A DNA stretch of 64,000 nt from Saccharum officinarum. Taxonomy: Eukaryota; Streptophyta; Magnoliopsida; Poales; Poaceae. The notes below the pieces were generated by a model. That model was not told where the DNA came from and did no database searches. It was given only the letters and a program-made list of their open reading frames with translations. A program made the translations under genes and the position numbers. The stretch covers positions 61,723,183 through 61,787,182 of the forward strand of contig CM036225.1 in the NCBI GenBank assembly GCA_020631735.1, given 5' to 3'. Below, piece after piece: positions 47,088-59,077 of this stretch. The number at the start of each line of letters is the position of its first letter. Position 1 is the first letter of the stretch.

Positions 47088-47429
47088 GTCTTAGCTGCAC
47101 ATCAGATATTTTTAAGAAATGTTCTATCTTTATTCTGAGATTGAATTTAGACTTCTAGAGAGCAAACAAAGGGGTATAGTTGATATGCCTATTCAAGTGG
47201 AGTTGTGTGCATACACTGATATTTCTTTGCCTAAAATAAGTAGTGCATTTAACACCATATTCTCATTTTCCCACATTTCATAGTCCCTTTACATTGCGTC
47301 AAATTTGTAATCAGCAGACAACTAAGGTCATTAGATTCGTTACTGTACATGAGTTTGAAGCGAACTATCATGTCTCAAGCAAATGCAGACTTATGTACAT
47401 CAGCTAAACTATGAGAAAAATAGGAGCCG

Positions 47430-47528
47430 TTCGGCTGGAATTATAAGCCGGCTGAAAAACACTGTTGGCTGATTTTTTTGTGAAAGAAAAATACTGTTCC
47501 GACTGAAAAAACAAGCTGAATAAGACGG
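47430..47528. repeat. small MITE, 'cgttcggctggaattataag' family
   Basis: The same phrase set occurs at 55785-55905 (gttcggctggaattataagc .. gaaaaacactgttggctgat .. aagacggattata). It lies inside the Helitron. Confidence 0.6.
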
Positions 47529-48755
47529 ATTATAGTCATGCAATCTACAGTGTATTTCCCTTTTTTTAGGAAATTTATTTATGATACAAAAAACAAAAAG
47601 CTGAGAACATGCAGACTTTATCTAATTTTAAAGTCAAAGAACTACCTTACATGCTTTAAAGAAAAACCTGTATTCAAGCAATATTATTTCTCTGTTTGCC
47701 TCTTCAACAAGCATGTTAAAGATTTTTATTCCAAATATAGGTTCAGTTGAAAGCAACGAGGAGAATGAGTTTCAGGCTGAGGATCAATATTAATCATTTT
47801 TACAGATCACGTTACAGTATATAGAAAGAAATAATCATGTACATAGGCACATAGCATCCATGCGTCCATGAATGATGTATATGGTTTCTATATGAAGTGT
47901 GATGGAATTGGACTTACATGTTACATCAAGATTGCTCTGGAAATCCGAGGCAACATAATCATTGAATATCTTATTATGGTAATTTGTAACATTTTAGTTT
48001 TAAGCTTTTATCCGGACTTTGTCACAGACAAATAGTGATACTCCTACATGTAAAAGGATGATGTCTCCCAAAAAAACACTTACAATTAGAAAAAAATGAG
48101 GTTAGGTTAAGAAAATACCAACAACTTAATTTAACTATGATACATACTTCTACAAAATACAAGGGGATGGCCTCTCCACGGAGGGTGCGGCAAAGCCGCG
48201 CCAGTGTTTCTAGTCGCATTTTAGAAATTTCTGCATTGCATTGTGATCGAGAGAAATCTATCCTCCTTCTGTAGCAGCATTACATCATACACATACACCT
48301 CAAATGCAAATACGAAGAGACAGATAATATGGCAAGAAAAACAACGAGCAGCATCCCCCCATATCGTTTCATCAAACACCTTCCAAGAGCCAATGACAAC
48401 AAGCAACCTAGAATGGAAGGAGCAGGGCATGAAGGAGAGCCGTATCTACCTCGAGGGCCTGGCGGGGGCGGCGGTGCGTGCGCAGATCCATGACGATGCG
48501 TCGGAGATCAACGTCTCGGAGGCAGTTTCCGGGCTGCGCCGCCCACCGTTCGATCTCCGGCACAAGGAGTGTGCCCGGTTTGCCCAGCGGCCACAGCATG
48601 GACCCCAGGGTCGGCGGTCGCGCCTTTCCCTCCTCTGCGCTGTTGCTGCGAGACGAGGAGGCTACGGCGCGAGAGGGCACAACGAGGAGGAGCCCTCTGC
48701 GGCGGCCAAGGCTGAGCAGGCGGCGCGCCGCGGCGAGGAGAGAGGACGAGGCCAT

Positions 48756-49984
48756 GGCGAACGGCGTGGCGGGTGGCGGCTTCGCGGGCACCGACTTGCC
48801 GTAGGCAGTAGACCGTGGGGGGGTTTGGGCCTCTCTTTTGGGATTTGGGCTTTAGCCATTTCGGTTTTGGGCCCAGTTCTCGTCGACTCCCCTCTCCTTG
48901 AAACCCTTTGCCCGAACGGGAAAAAATGCATTCTACGTCCATAACCCTAAATTATTGGTGTAGTCTGATTTCCTTGTTGAACTCTAGAACCTGATATCTT
49001 ATCCGAACTTTGAAAACCACTCAAATTACCTCCCTCTCTTGGTTTGGAGAGGTTTTGAAGGCGATTTGGTTGAGGCGTGTGCTACGCCGGCTGCCCTATG
49101 TTGTCATCGTGTGACACCCCTTCGCAACGGGCAGGCCAGCAGCCAGCGGCCTTCTACTACTTCCCCAAACGGCCCAAAACCTTCTTCTTCGTCATGGTCG
49201 GACATCGGCACCAAAGGCTTGGTTGGAGGCCTCGTAGGTAAATGTTTACCAGGTAACTGATCTTGGCCCCAGTACATCCAAAATCCGACGCTTGAGATGC
49301 ATGTCTAGTCTAGACGCAAAGCAAACAAGCCCTGCACAGTCTGTCAGAAATAAGTGAGCGAACAGACTATACATGATATTTCATGAGTTAGTACTCCTTC
49401 TGTCCCTTAGTCCACTAATACAATGCATTTTAACATTAAAAATATATCTAAATATAAAAGATTTTAGAAAAGATAATTTTGCATCAAATAATAGTACAAA
49501 TTTGGCTAGTATTATATCGTAAATTTCCATTTATCAATTAATCTCCATTAAAATGCTGATAATGTCGTCTAATTAAAAATAGAGTAAGGATATATGTCTT
49601 TTGCATTCTCTCTTAATTTATTCTAAAAATTTCAAAATACATTATACTCCCTTCGTCCTAAAATATAGTGCACTGCGACTTTTAAATTTTATAAACTGAA
49701 AATATAATCAATTAACGTCATGAAACTTCCCACTAAGAGTGGCCTAGGGGATCACATGGTAATGCATTACACCAAACACAAGTACTAGCATCTCTTCGCC
49801 TTGGTGGTTTGATTACTATGCTAGTGCTTCCCTCCGTTCTAAATTTTAAATCGTTCTGATTTTTTCTAGATACATAACTTTTATTTATGTGTCTACACAT
49901 ATGTACATCTACGTACACGATAAAAAACTATGCCCCTATTATTTAGAAAAAAAAACAAAACAACTTAAATTTTGGAACATAGAG
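48756..49984. other. upstream flank of PPR copy 1 and start of the copy 2 unit
   Basis: The 48830-49010 text (gggctttagccatttcggtttt .. cattctac) recurs at 60840-60960. At 49741-49810 'ggatcacatggtaatgcattacacc' recurs at 61281-61305. MITE-like 'ccttcgtcctaaaatatagtgcac' text occurs around 49650. No gene was recognised; short ORFs here are not supported. Confidence 0.5.
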
Positions 49985-50084
49985 AATACAAAATAAATGG
50001 TGAACCAAACACCACCTTATAAAACTCAGATAATATACTGTAATTAATAAAAACAACCAACTATCCAAGAAAGGGGATATCCCA

Positions 50085-50321
50085 TAAAAATTCTCACTTC
50101 CCGAGAAGTCTAACATTTTTTACTTTGACCAAACAAATATAAAAAGAAACTAATATTTATAGTGTATAATTAGTATCATTAGCCAAATCACGGAATATAT
50201 TTTTATAATAAACTTATTTAGAGATACAAATGTTGCTAATATTTTTTACAAGCTAGTCAAACTTAAGAAAGTTTGACCAGCACGAACCTCAAAGTGAGAT
50301 TCTTTTTGGAAGGAGGGAGTA
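50085..50321. repeat. Stowaway-like MITE
   Basis: 'aattctcacttcccgagaag' on the left pairs with 'aaagtgagattctttttgg' and 'ggagggagt' on the right. Same family as 21304-21563. Confidence 0.65.
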
Positions 50322-50379
50322 CATATAGCCCATAGGATCAGACAGCAATACTGAAACACCATTTCATTGACAATCAAGG

Positions 50380-52493
50380 TCAGCCAATACTATCCTCAGC
50401 TTTCTTTTCTTCTCTCAAACGAGCCCTTGACAAAACCTCGGTCATATCAGAGTTCATTGGCACAACTTTCAGCAGATCAATAAAAGCTTCCACATCCTTG
50501 ACCTCCCCTTCATCTCCAAGATACTTAAGTATCATCTCAATCATCGAAGGACTCGGGATCCAGCCAGAATTAGGGGCGCACATAGAGAGGGCATTTTTGG
50601 TCAGCTCATAAGCTCTCGCGACATCACCTTTCTTCGTATAGCCACTTGCCACAATTGCCCAGCTGGTTGCAGAAGACTTCTTACCCTTGGTCAAGATGCC
50701 GTCGAGCAGCTCCTCAGCCTTGTCCAGCAAGCCCTTTTGGCAGTATCCTTTGAGCAGGATATTTGGAACACTGAAGTCGAATGCATTTTTGCTGGACTCC
50801 CACTCTTTCAGCAAGTCTTCAGCTTCCGTGATCTCATCAAGCTTCACAAGCACTGCAAGCATGTTAATGTATCCCTTGTTGATATACCTCTTACAGTTCA
50901 ACATCTGCAGTGCCCATAGCCTCTTGACCTCTGATTTGTCCCCAACGAGGCCATACAGGGAAATCAAGTGCCTATAGGCACCTGAATCCTTTTTATCCAT
51001 TTTTGCCTCTACTTTCTGTAAGGCAGAGTATTCCTTCTCCCTTAGGTCACCCCCCTTAATGTATTGGCTTGCAACAACAGCATAGGTATACCAGCGAACA
51101 ACAACTCGAGGCGCACATTCCATCTCCTTCAGGGTGTTCTCCAACCCAGAAAAGTCAGCTCTTGTGCCATAAGCATTTATGCATATGTTGTAGCTAAAAT
51201 AATCGGGAACAATCCCATTGCTCTTCATTTCTGCTATCACCAAAGGGACCCTCTCATGCTGCCCTATTTTGTTATAGAGGTTCATGAGGTTGTTGTAGCG
51301 GAGCGCGGTGAACACAAAACCCAGCTCTTTCATCTTCTGAAAATGGGCCAACGCTTTGTCAACCAAGCGTTCTCGTGTGTAGCGGTTGAGAAGTGCACGA
51401 TAGGGTTTCTCTGTCTTATTTTGTCAGATAGGTTATTGAAGTAGGTCTCTGCTGCTCCAACTCCATGAATATGACCGATTAAATCCAGGTGAAGAGCATG
51501 ATCCTTTGGTAGAAATTTGACGTGACCCTTGAGATTCATCCACTCAGAGACCTGTGCAAAGTGAAAAAATAATGATCAATGAGGGATGCCCCAAGAGTTC
51601 ATACAAAACTGTGCATACAGCAAGTCTACAGCGCTAAGTCCTAGAACATATATGCTTCTTGAGGACATGTATTCACTAATCATGTGCTATGAAGCAATGA
51701 TGGCCAAGCTTGTACTAAATCCTATATGTTTATCAGCATTGTGGATACACAAAGGGGTAAGCACATAAGTGGTACCTATGACTGAAAAAGTGAAAAGCAG
51801 GCCAAAATCTCTCTGGAGTCTGGACTCCTGAATTCCTAGCGATAATCAAATTTGCCCTCTTTGTATCAGTCTTATCCATGTTTCTCACAAAAGGACAAAG
51901 TATTCACAACAACTATTTCACGTGATTAGCATCGTAGCAATGAGTCGCATATCGCATTTTAGAAATTTCTGCATTACATCGTGATCGAGAGAAATATATC
52001 CTCTTTCTGTAGCAGCATTACATCAAACACATACACCTCAAATGCAAATACGAAGAGACAGATAATATGGCAAGAAAAACAACACCATCCCCATATCATT
52101 TCATCGAACACCTTTCATGCAACAGTGACAGCAGGCAACCTAGAATGAAAGGGAGATGGCATGGAGGAGTGCCGTATCTACCTCGAGGGCCTGGCGGTGA
52201 CGGCGGTGCCTGCGCAGCTCCTTGACGATGCGTTGGAGCTCAACGGCTCGGAGGCGGTTTCCGGACCGCGTCGCCCACATTTCGATCTCCGGCACAAGGA
52301 GTGTGCCCGGTTTGCCCAGCGGCCACAGCGTGGACCGCAGGTTCGTCGGCCGCGCCGGCGGCGTTCCCTCCTCCGCGCTATTGCTGCGAGACGAGGAGGC
52401 TACGGCGCGATAGGGCGGGACGGGGACGAGCCCTCCGCGGCGGCCAAGGCTGAGCAGGCGGCGCGCCGCGGCGAAGAGAGAGGACGAGGCCAT
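50380..52493 (-). pseudogene. PPR protein gene, copy 2 (P class, mitochondrial type), 1-bp frameshift
   Basis: Exon 1 (52493-52182) starts MASSSLFAAARRLLSLGRR; an alternative in-frame ATG lies at 52529. It ends HRRHRQALE at a GTAGAT donor. A 630-bp intron follows. Exon 2 (51551-50380) starts VSEWMNLKGHVKFLPKDHAL and contains the same PPR motifs as copy 1 (DKALAHFQKMKELGFVFTAL, KEMECAPRVVVRWYTYAVVA, DKAEELLDGILTKGKK). The frame breaks near 51420 because one base present in copy 1 (atctttg) is missing (attttg); the rest is open to a stop at 50380. The C-terminus is shorter (REEKKAEDSIG). The intron keeps the empty sites for the solo LTR and Helitron of copy 1. Its role would be organellar RNA processing, by family. 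Confidence 0.85.
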
Positions 52494-52825
52494 GGCGAAT
52501 GGCGTGGCGGGTGGCGGCTCGGCGGGCACTGACTTGCACTTGGCGTATCATGCGTATGCCGTAGGCATATGGTTGGAGGCTTGGAGCGCATGCACGGCTG
52601 TAGTAGTACGAGGCGTCATATTCATTACCAAAACGGGAGGACCACCTAAAATGACGCCAATTTTTGGAAATCTCAATTTTGCTCATATGATGCCGATTTT
52701 TGGATGGAGGGAGTATAAACCAATCCAACTTGACGTTGAATTGAAATGACATTTTAACCTTGTATATAAAACCAACTAAATTTAATCAGCTAACAATTAG
52801 TTGTAGGTGATCAAAATAGACCCTA

Positions 52826-53075
52826 AGGGCCTGTTTGGTTTGGGGTGTTAAAGTTTAACAAACACTGTAGCATTTTCGTCTTATTTGACAAAAAGTTTTC
52901 AATTAAAGTTTCTAATTTTGGACTAATTAGGCTTAATAGATTCGTCTCGTAAATTACTCCTAATATGTGCCGACATGTATGCAATTAGTCTACATTTAGT
53001 ACTCCATGCATTTGCCGCAACATTGATGTGATGGGAGTTAAATTTTAACATGTGAAACCCAACAAGACCTAAAGG
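52826..53075. repeat. MITE of the 'gggcctgtttggtttgggg' type
   Basis: It shares the core 'ttaggcttaatagattcgtctcg' with the MITE at 22198-22496 and ends in inverted text (gcctgtttggttt..aacccaacaagacc). Confidence 0.6.
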
Positions 53076-53229
53076 TTCGGCATGAGACTAGTCTAAGATG
53101 ACCATGACTGATGCTTGCCGGTAAATACGACATATAAAACCGCCAATCCAAGCACTGTTCTTGGCGTTGAGTTGAAATGACACTTTAACCCTGCATATAC
53201 TCTGTAGCCGCTCTTAGATATGAAAAACC

Positions 53230-53455
53230 AACTACTCCCTCCGCCCCAAATAAGTGCACTTCTAGGACTTTGGTGGAGAGATCAATACTTGTGAGAAATT
53301 ATAAATATACCGCTATAAAAATGTAATCATTGAATTTTGGGAAGAGAGAAAATAGAAAAGACAACTAGATTTACGTTGTCCCATATATATTCCAAGGTCT
53401 ATTTATTTTGGGGAAAATTTTAAACACTAAAAGTGCATTTATTATGGAAAGATGG
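53230..53455. repeat. Stowaway-like MITE
   Basis: 'ctccctccgccccaaataagtgcacttct' style left end (53235 on). An inverted 'aagtgcatttattatgg' right end lies near 53432. Confidence 0.6.
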
Positions 53456-54102
53456 ACTAAATTTCAGTCAGCTAACAATTAGTTGTAGGTGATCAAATAG
53501 ACCCTGAAGGTTCGACTAGTCTAAGATGACCACGACCACAAATCCTGTGTGTGGTGAGAAAGAACATGTGTTTTTTTGGCAGGATTTTGCGAGTGGGAGA
53601 TTGTGATTGGAGAGGGCGTGAGTTGCTGAAATGTCCTGATGGAGTCACCTTCACATCACAGGCCACTCACACTCCCAACTCTCCATCATACCATCACCGC
53701 CGGACTTCGCATTGCTTACATCGATGGCCATGGCCATCGGGCTCCAGCTTCTCTTGAGCCCCAGCACATACTACACTACTATGCCACCAGCCGCTGCTGC
53801 TTCTCCTTGCCGCCGTCGTCTTCTGTCAACTCCGGCTTGGAGCCACCGTTCAGGTCCAACATCGACTGTAATACTATTTATTACCAACTTCATCAAAGTT
53901 AAACTTGTTTGACTCGCATACTTTTTACAGTTATATACTTTTTTTTCCGGAGGCCGGGAGTACTTCTTTTAAGTGCTAGGCTGACTTTACATGACCGATG
54001 CTGAATTGCTGATCACTGCAACACAAAACAAATCTAAACACTGTTCTTGACACTGAGCTGAAATGACATTTCAACCCTGCGTACACTGAGCTGAAATGGT
54101 CA

Positions 54103-54345
54103 GTCGTCAGGTCTGGAATTATTATTCTATCGTCGCAAGTCGACAGGAAAGTGCTATGTACCGACAGGGAATTAATTTTCCTGTCAACAACCAACCCGCC
54201 AAAAAAATAGTGATTTACCCGATAGAAAAATTACTGGTTTTCCCGTCGAAATTGGACCGACAGAAAAAACTAGTTTTCCCTCGACGTGTAACTGACAGAA
54301 AAATTATATGTACCGACAGCAAATATATAGTTTGTCCATAGAAAT
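54103..54345. repeat. short-word repeat block, possible CACTA fragment
   Basis: Repeated words of the type 'cgacagaaaaa', 'ttttcctgtc' and 'cccgtcg' occur in both orientations every 20-40 bases. This resembles a subterminal binding region of a CACTA-like element. No CACTA terminus was located, so the class is uncertain. Confidence 0.4.
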
Positions 54346-54859
54346 GCCTTATTTATTTACAATTTCATTCAATAATTCATTCATGATAATAGTACATTTA
54401 CAAGCATCATATATATCTGATTCATTCATGATAATAATACATTCACGGGCATCAATTTGTCATCAACCACATGCCATACATATAGATTAGATGCCCACAG
54501 TACAGTTGGCATCAATAGCTACATAAATTATGATGTCCATAAGTCTAGCATCAACAGTCACCTAAATTAAGATGTCCATATAGGTCTGGCATCAACACAG
54601 GAACATAACTTCACAAAAGCTAGCATCATTACTTAGCTCCATTAGTACCTATCGGTGATCCTTAACGACCAAATCCAACTGCCAATTAAGACATAAAAAG
54701 AGGAGAAATTAACAAACTTAAACACATATGCATTTACCACTGACCAAGTTCGACATGTATTTGGAAGATTATTATTTTGCAGGTCACAAACACAAATACA
54801 TGGAGAAAATTCACTTAAAGGCGCTTTCCGACGCTGATTTGCGCAAAGGAACAAGGGAG

Positions 54860-55720
54860 ACGTCCATCAACTCGACTCAACCGGGCAAAGCTCCCACCAG
54901 GAATGATCCATGTCCAACAGACAGCCCACCACACGAAGGCAGTGGCGAGGAGGCTTGGTCAGGGAGCGGCTGACCCCTAGGGGCGCCCGACCCCTTGCCG
55001 GTGCTTCTCTGCCTCTCCTTCGACAGGCGGTGGCATGGCTCCATGCAGAGGCAGTGCAGCTCGGTCCTCGCGCCAGGAATAGCCTCAAGCACCGCCTAGC
55101 TCCTTGTATAAATAGAGGGGTACCCCCCTCTACACACACCATAAGGAAGAAGAGCACACCTCACTTTAGTTAGAGCAACACTCCAGAAGGGGCTTAGGCC
55201 CTAGTAGCCAGTAGACTTGGATAGGGAGAGATGTGAGGGGGAGTACGGGGAAGCGTCGGACTTGTCGGTGTCTCCCCAAGCTTGTACCTCGACGAACACA
55301 TGTGCCTCAACGGGTTCTCCCGCTAAGTGAGTGTTCGTGTTTTCTATGGTATAAAGTATTTTGATTAGTTAAGCTTTACTCTTACTTGTTTACGGGTCCG
55401 TCGTCCGCTCTTGTAGCGGATACTCTAGTAGAGGGCCGTGATAAAGACGGATAACCCTATCGGAACACTAGAGTAGTAGTCGGTAGCGTAGACGTGGTGT
55501 CTAAGCTAGAAACTACCTTCGTTTGCCTCGTATTCCATGGTTAAGGGATAGACGACAGGTGGTGACAGCCTTGTCCGTCCCTCGTAATCTCCCACATCCG
55601 GGTACGACGTAGAGCTACAGGCCGGCATCGACTGACAGACCAGTTGCAACCCGGTGCCCGAAGTAATCAAGTGAAGGTAGAGTTTATCTTTTTATAAGAC
55701 CCAAAAGCCACAAGAATCCA
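54860..55720 (+). mobile_element. probable LTR fragment with TATA box
   Basis: A GC-rich segment leads to 'tgtataaatagagggg' at 55105-55120, followed by leader-like text and 'ggtgcccgaag' near the right side. The layout resembles U3-TATA-R of a retrotransposon LTR. I could not fix either end or a target duplication, so this is tentative. The ORFs across it are not supported. Confidence 0.35.
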
Positions 55721-57740
55721 TCTCTATCCTTTCCAACTTTACCCCTTTTTGTCATCCTTGGACGAATTAGCTAGTAGAAGGCCCCGTTCGGCTGGAATTA
55801 TAAGCTGGCTGAAAAACACTGTTGGCTGATTTTTTGTGAGAGAAAAATACTGTTCTGGCTGAAAAAACAAGCCGAATAAGACGGATTATAAGCCAGATGA
55901 ACTGGGTCGAAGTATCTTCGTTCCTGTGAAAAATATGATACCCTAAATACTTTCGGACGGGTGGTGATCTCGACCCTTCTCTCCCACAGGGAACATTATA
56001 AACAGTAGTGAGAATAGGCTGAGGTAACATGTTAGTTGCAGTGCCGTAGGTGGCATGGCTTGTGGCGCACGTAGGGACACGTAGGTACGTTTCAGTTGGT
56101 TTTAACTCGCAGCCATAGTTACGTACATGCGTGTTACCTAGGGAACAGGTGGTACTAGGTACCACTTGTACCATGCACCACCATGCATGCATGCATGCAT
56201 CACATCACATCACATGGGTATTCATATGCGTATGGGTGATTGGGGGTGTACGTATCCTCGATCGATCATTCGTACGTGGTCACGCATGTCTCGTGAAAAC
56301 ATTTTGGCTGTTTGCATCGTCACTGCTCAACCGGAAATGAACAGTGCAACCGATGGATGCAAAAGTAGCTACATCCAGTACTACTACTACGAACCAACTG
56401 TACGTATGCATGGTGCTTGTGTAGTAGGTTCGTTGTTCCCAATAGCAAGCGAGCAGGCAATCCCTAAGCTAGTTTTTAGTCTGGTCCAGATATAAACGTG
56501 TTTTAAGGACACCCGGCCTGGTGGCTCTGTGCATTACTCCTACTGTTGTATACTGTTTAGACTTTATTAGAATTTAGACTACTGCTAGTCCAGTGTATAA
56601 CAGCGAATAACGTGACCTATATAACCGGGTCGCATGAGTTGCCGCATCAGCTTTTGTACAATGCTGAAATAGGCCCATTTGACAGGGCTTCTCTACCGGC
56701 TTCAGGAGCTGTTTGAAGCTGTTTTCTGCCAAACAGGATAAAATAAAACTATGAAACGGCTTCAGGCAAGGAGCCCCTTAAAACATGCTAAGACAGAGAA
56801 AAAATGAGGGGTGAGCCAAAACTAGTGGCTTCATCCGGCTTCATCGTGCCTAGGTGGAGGCTAACACGACAGAATCCCGAATTACCCCTATCCGGGCTCG
56901 GGCACGGCCACCGGAGTGTGCAGGCACCGGGTCGTCGGGGGCGCTGGACCTGATGACGCGGAACCTCCAATCCCAGTGCAGCTTCGCCGCCGCAACTATA
57001 GAAATTACTCAAAATACAGTTCCATATCGGTAGCATATTTCTTTATAGTATAAAGGACCTATGGTTGATTGGTTCAAATTGATACAGATCACGCATCTTG
57101 TTACGTTAAAAAAATGTATAGTTGAAGTATTTTCCTTGAATCCTACATATGAGTTTTCTTTTTGTTTTGAGAAGAGAGAGACATATGAATATCAATTTCA
57201 ACAATGGCACTGCTATTTGTTTACATGGTAAAGATACTACAGGAGAGCATAATCTAACCATAGGCTGCAACTCATGCACTGAAGAAAAAACAAATGAAGT
57301 TTGGTCTAACATTTATATTTTGGGTACCCTTATATTTTTCACTCGGCCATAAATAGCAGTTCTACTGCCAATATAGTAGAAACAAGCAGATAGAAATGGA
57401 AATCAGGAACAGACAAAAAGGTAGATTCAGGAAAAGACCACAGGCATGCATTTATCATTCCATGCAATACGCCGATGAAATCCATTCCTCAACCGCAATG
57501 ACACCAACCTGGGCCATGTAAATAAGTGAACCTACGAGCAAATGGACAAAGTTGTCCCTTTTTCACTCGCCCAAGGCGCTAAATTTGCAGTCCAGAAATG
57601 AGTGCCTAATCAAACAACCAAAATCTGCTAACCACGCAATCATACACGACCCCGATCTCCCTGTTGGAGGAATTACGAGCCAGCGTTACCGCGGCCGCCC
57701 TACAGACACAATCCAATCCAATCCAGGAAAGAGGGGGTAC
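55721..57740. other. intergenic DNA, expected site of missing thioredoxin exons
   Basis: Contains the MITE at 55785-55905 and a CATG/CACAT microsatellite at 56175-56215. The 56830-57000 (minus) text has ORF-like GC-rich sequence without a recognised domain. No WCRKC thioredoxin exon 2 text was found on the minus strand here. Confidence 0.45.
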
Positions 57741-58051
57741 CAGAGCAGGACGATGGGGATGTCGAGCTGCTGCGCGTCCGCAAGGACCCGGTCCAGCTGC
57801 TGCTCGCTGGCGATGGGCTCCAGCTCCACCAAAACGGGACCATCCTCCTCCGCGACCCTCTCCCTGGCCGCGGCCGCCGCCGGAGCCGCGCGGCGAGGCC
57901 CCGGCGGCAGAGAGATCGCGGCCCACCGGGAGGACGGTTTGGCAAGGAAGCCGAGACGGGATGGGGCCGGACCCGGACGGACTCCAATTCGGCCGTGGGA
58001 CGGCGCCGCTTCGCCGCCGGCGGCGGCTGCGTGGGCTGGGGTGGCGGCCAT
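57741..58051 (-). CDS. thioredoxin-like (WCRKC/Trx-like 3 type), exon 1 only
   Basis: From MAATPAHAAAAGGEAAPSHG the frame encodes an Ala/Arg/Ser-rich chloroplast transit-like region. It is followed by EEDGPVLVELEPIASEQQLD and RVLADAQQLDIPIVLLW, where it meets a GT donor (57740). In plant WCRKC thioredoxins the next exon supplies the WCRKC redox motif directly after IPIVLLW, so exon 1 looks complete and the phase-2 intron fits. The remaining exons are not visible down to the PPR copy 2 gene. Either the intron is very long with exons I missed, or this is an orphan exon left by rearrangement. The frame extends further upstream to 58234, but the ATG at 58051 best fits a transit peptide. Confidence 0.65.
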
Positions 58052-59077
58052 TGCCGGCGTGGGAGCCAGAAACGTGGAGACCTCCGTTCCTTTTGACTTT
58101 TGACCTGTTGCTGCTGATGAAGAAAGTTTTCTGTTCTCCTCTTCGCCAACCTGTGTGCCACTGCGTGTGGGCCCAGTACTACCAGAAAGAACAGGAAAAC
58201 CTTGCACAGGCTTTCTCATCTGTGTCGGACCCAAATAAATTCAGGAAATGAATAACCAAAATTTTATTATTCAATATGCTAGTATAATATTTGGGAAAAA
58301 TTGAGAAAATTGCAACACATGTTCAAAACTAACTTCACAAATCCAGTGTTTTCGTATAGTAGATTCGGACTCATCAAAACAAATAGATTCGTATACACAA
58401 AAAAATTGAACGGAATACATGGAGATCGGGAGGGGAGAAGAAGCTTTACCTACTGTTACAAGATTGGGAAAAAGGGCTGTAATGTTTCTTCTACATGGTA
58501 AGAAATCCAATGGAACGTGACTACAAGAGCAGTTTGGTTACAAATGAACTTGCAAAGAATGTTTGGGACAGGACTGGGATATGTTCATATGGACCAAAGT
58601 TTCAGTCTGATGTGTACATAAAAAAGTTGTAAATTAAATCCTCAACACTCATAGACGAATATGGCCTCGAGCCACGGCCCTAGACGTGGCCCAAAATACC
58701 TCTGTAGTGCTCTTGAATTTTCTGTCCCAACTTGAAGTGGTCCTAGGAATTGGGCCAAAATCGCTGCACTTCCAACCAGCCCAAAGGAGCAGGAACACTG
58801 CTCTTCAGTCGCTGTTGCAGCGTTGCCCGGTCGATCTCCGCCAGGCCGTAGCGGCGCTGCCGACAGCTGCGAGCAGCTGGATGCCCGGGCCCAGCCGACT
58901 ACCCACTCCCTTTGTTTCCATGATATGAATAAAACAATAATGTTGGCGGCTGCTATATGTTGCTTCGAGTTTTAAGATTTGCAGATCTAGCTAAAGCTCA
59001 AAGAAGAGGATTCAAAGGAAATCAAAATATAAGAAGCTGGGTGCACAAGTGAATTGTTGTAATGAAAAAACGGGCTT
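58052..59077. other. intergenic DNA upstream of the thioredoxin-like exon
   Basis: It probably holds the promoter of the thioredoxin-like exon. No other gene was recognised; a plus ORF at 58686-58928 has no known domain. Confidence 0.4.

Larger units (their letters stand above)
45273..48213 (+). mobile_element. Helitron (2941 bp, non-autonomous) with captured gene text
   Basis: The 5' end is TCTCTACA. The 3' end is CTAG, preceded 8 bases upstream by a 7-bp hairpin (gtgcggc aaa gccgcgc, 48185-48201). It sits between host A (45272) and T (48214). The paralogous intron in PPR copy 2 (about 51950) reads through this site without interruption and without any target duplication, the Helitron hallmark. 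No RepHel protein is encoded, so the element is non-autonomous. It carries an AGPase-like fragment and a GC-rich segment of unknown origin at about 45480-45960. Confidence 0.9.
41148..48755 (-). pseudogene. PPR protein gene, copy 1 (P class, mitochondrial type), 5-bp frameshift
   Basis: Two exons. Exon 1 (48755-48450) starts MASSSLLAAARRLLSLGRR, a presequence-like Arg/Ala/Ser-rich N-terminus; an upstream in-frame ATG at 48791 is possible. It ends HRRPRQALE. Exon 2 starts at 42417 with VSEWMNLKGHVKFLPKDHA, the usual follow-on in this PPR family. Helical PPR motifs follow (DKALAHFQKMKELGFVFSAL, EAEDLLKEWES, DKAEALLDSFL, ARAYELAKNAL). P-class PPR proteins bind organellar RNA; the target is unknown. 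Relative to copy 2, five bases (AGACC on minus) are missing at 42314/42315, which breaks the frame. Everything downstream is open from an internal ATG at 42332. The 6032-bp intron is swollen by a solo LTR and a Helitron. The C-terminus is longer than in copy 2. Confidence 0.85.
52494..54860. other. MITE-rich intergenic DNA
   Basis: No gene was recognised. It contains MITEs at 52826-53075 and 53230-53455, a MITE remnant near 53880-53970, and a block of 'cgacagaaaaa' words at 54103-54345. Confidence 0.5.
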
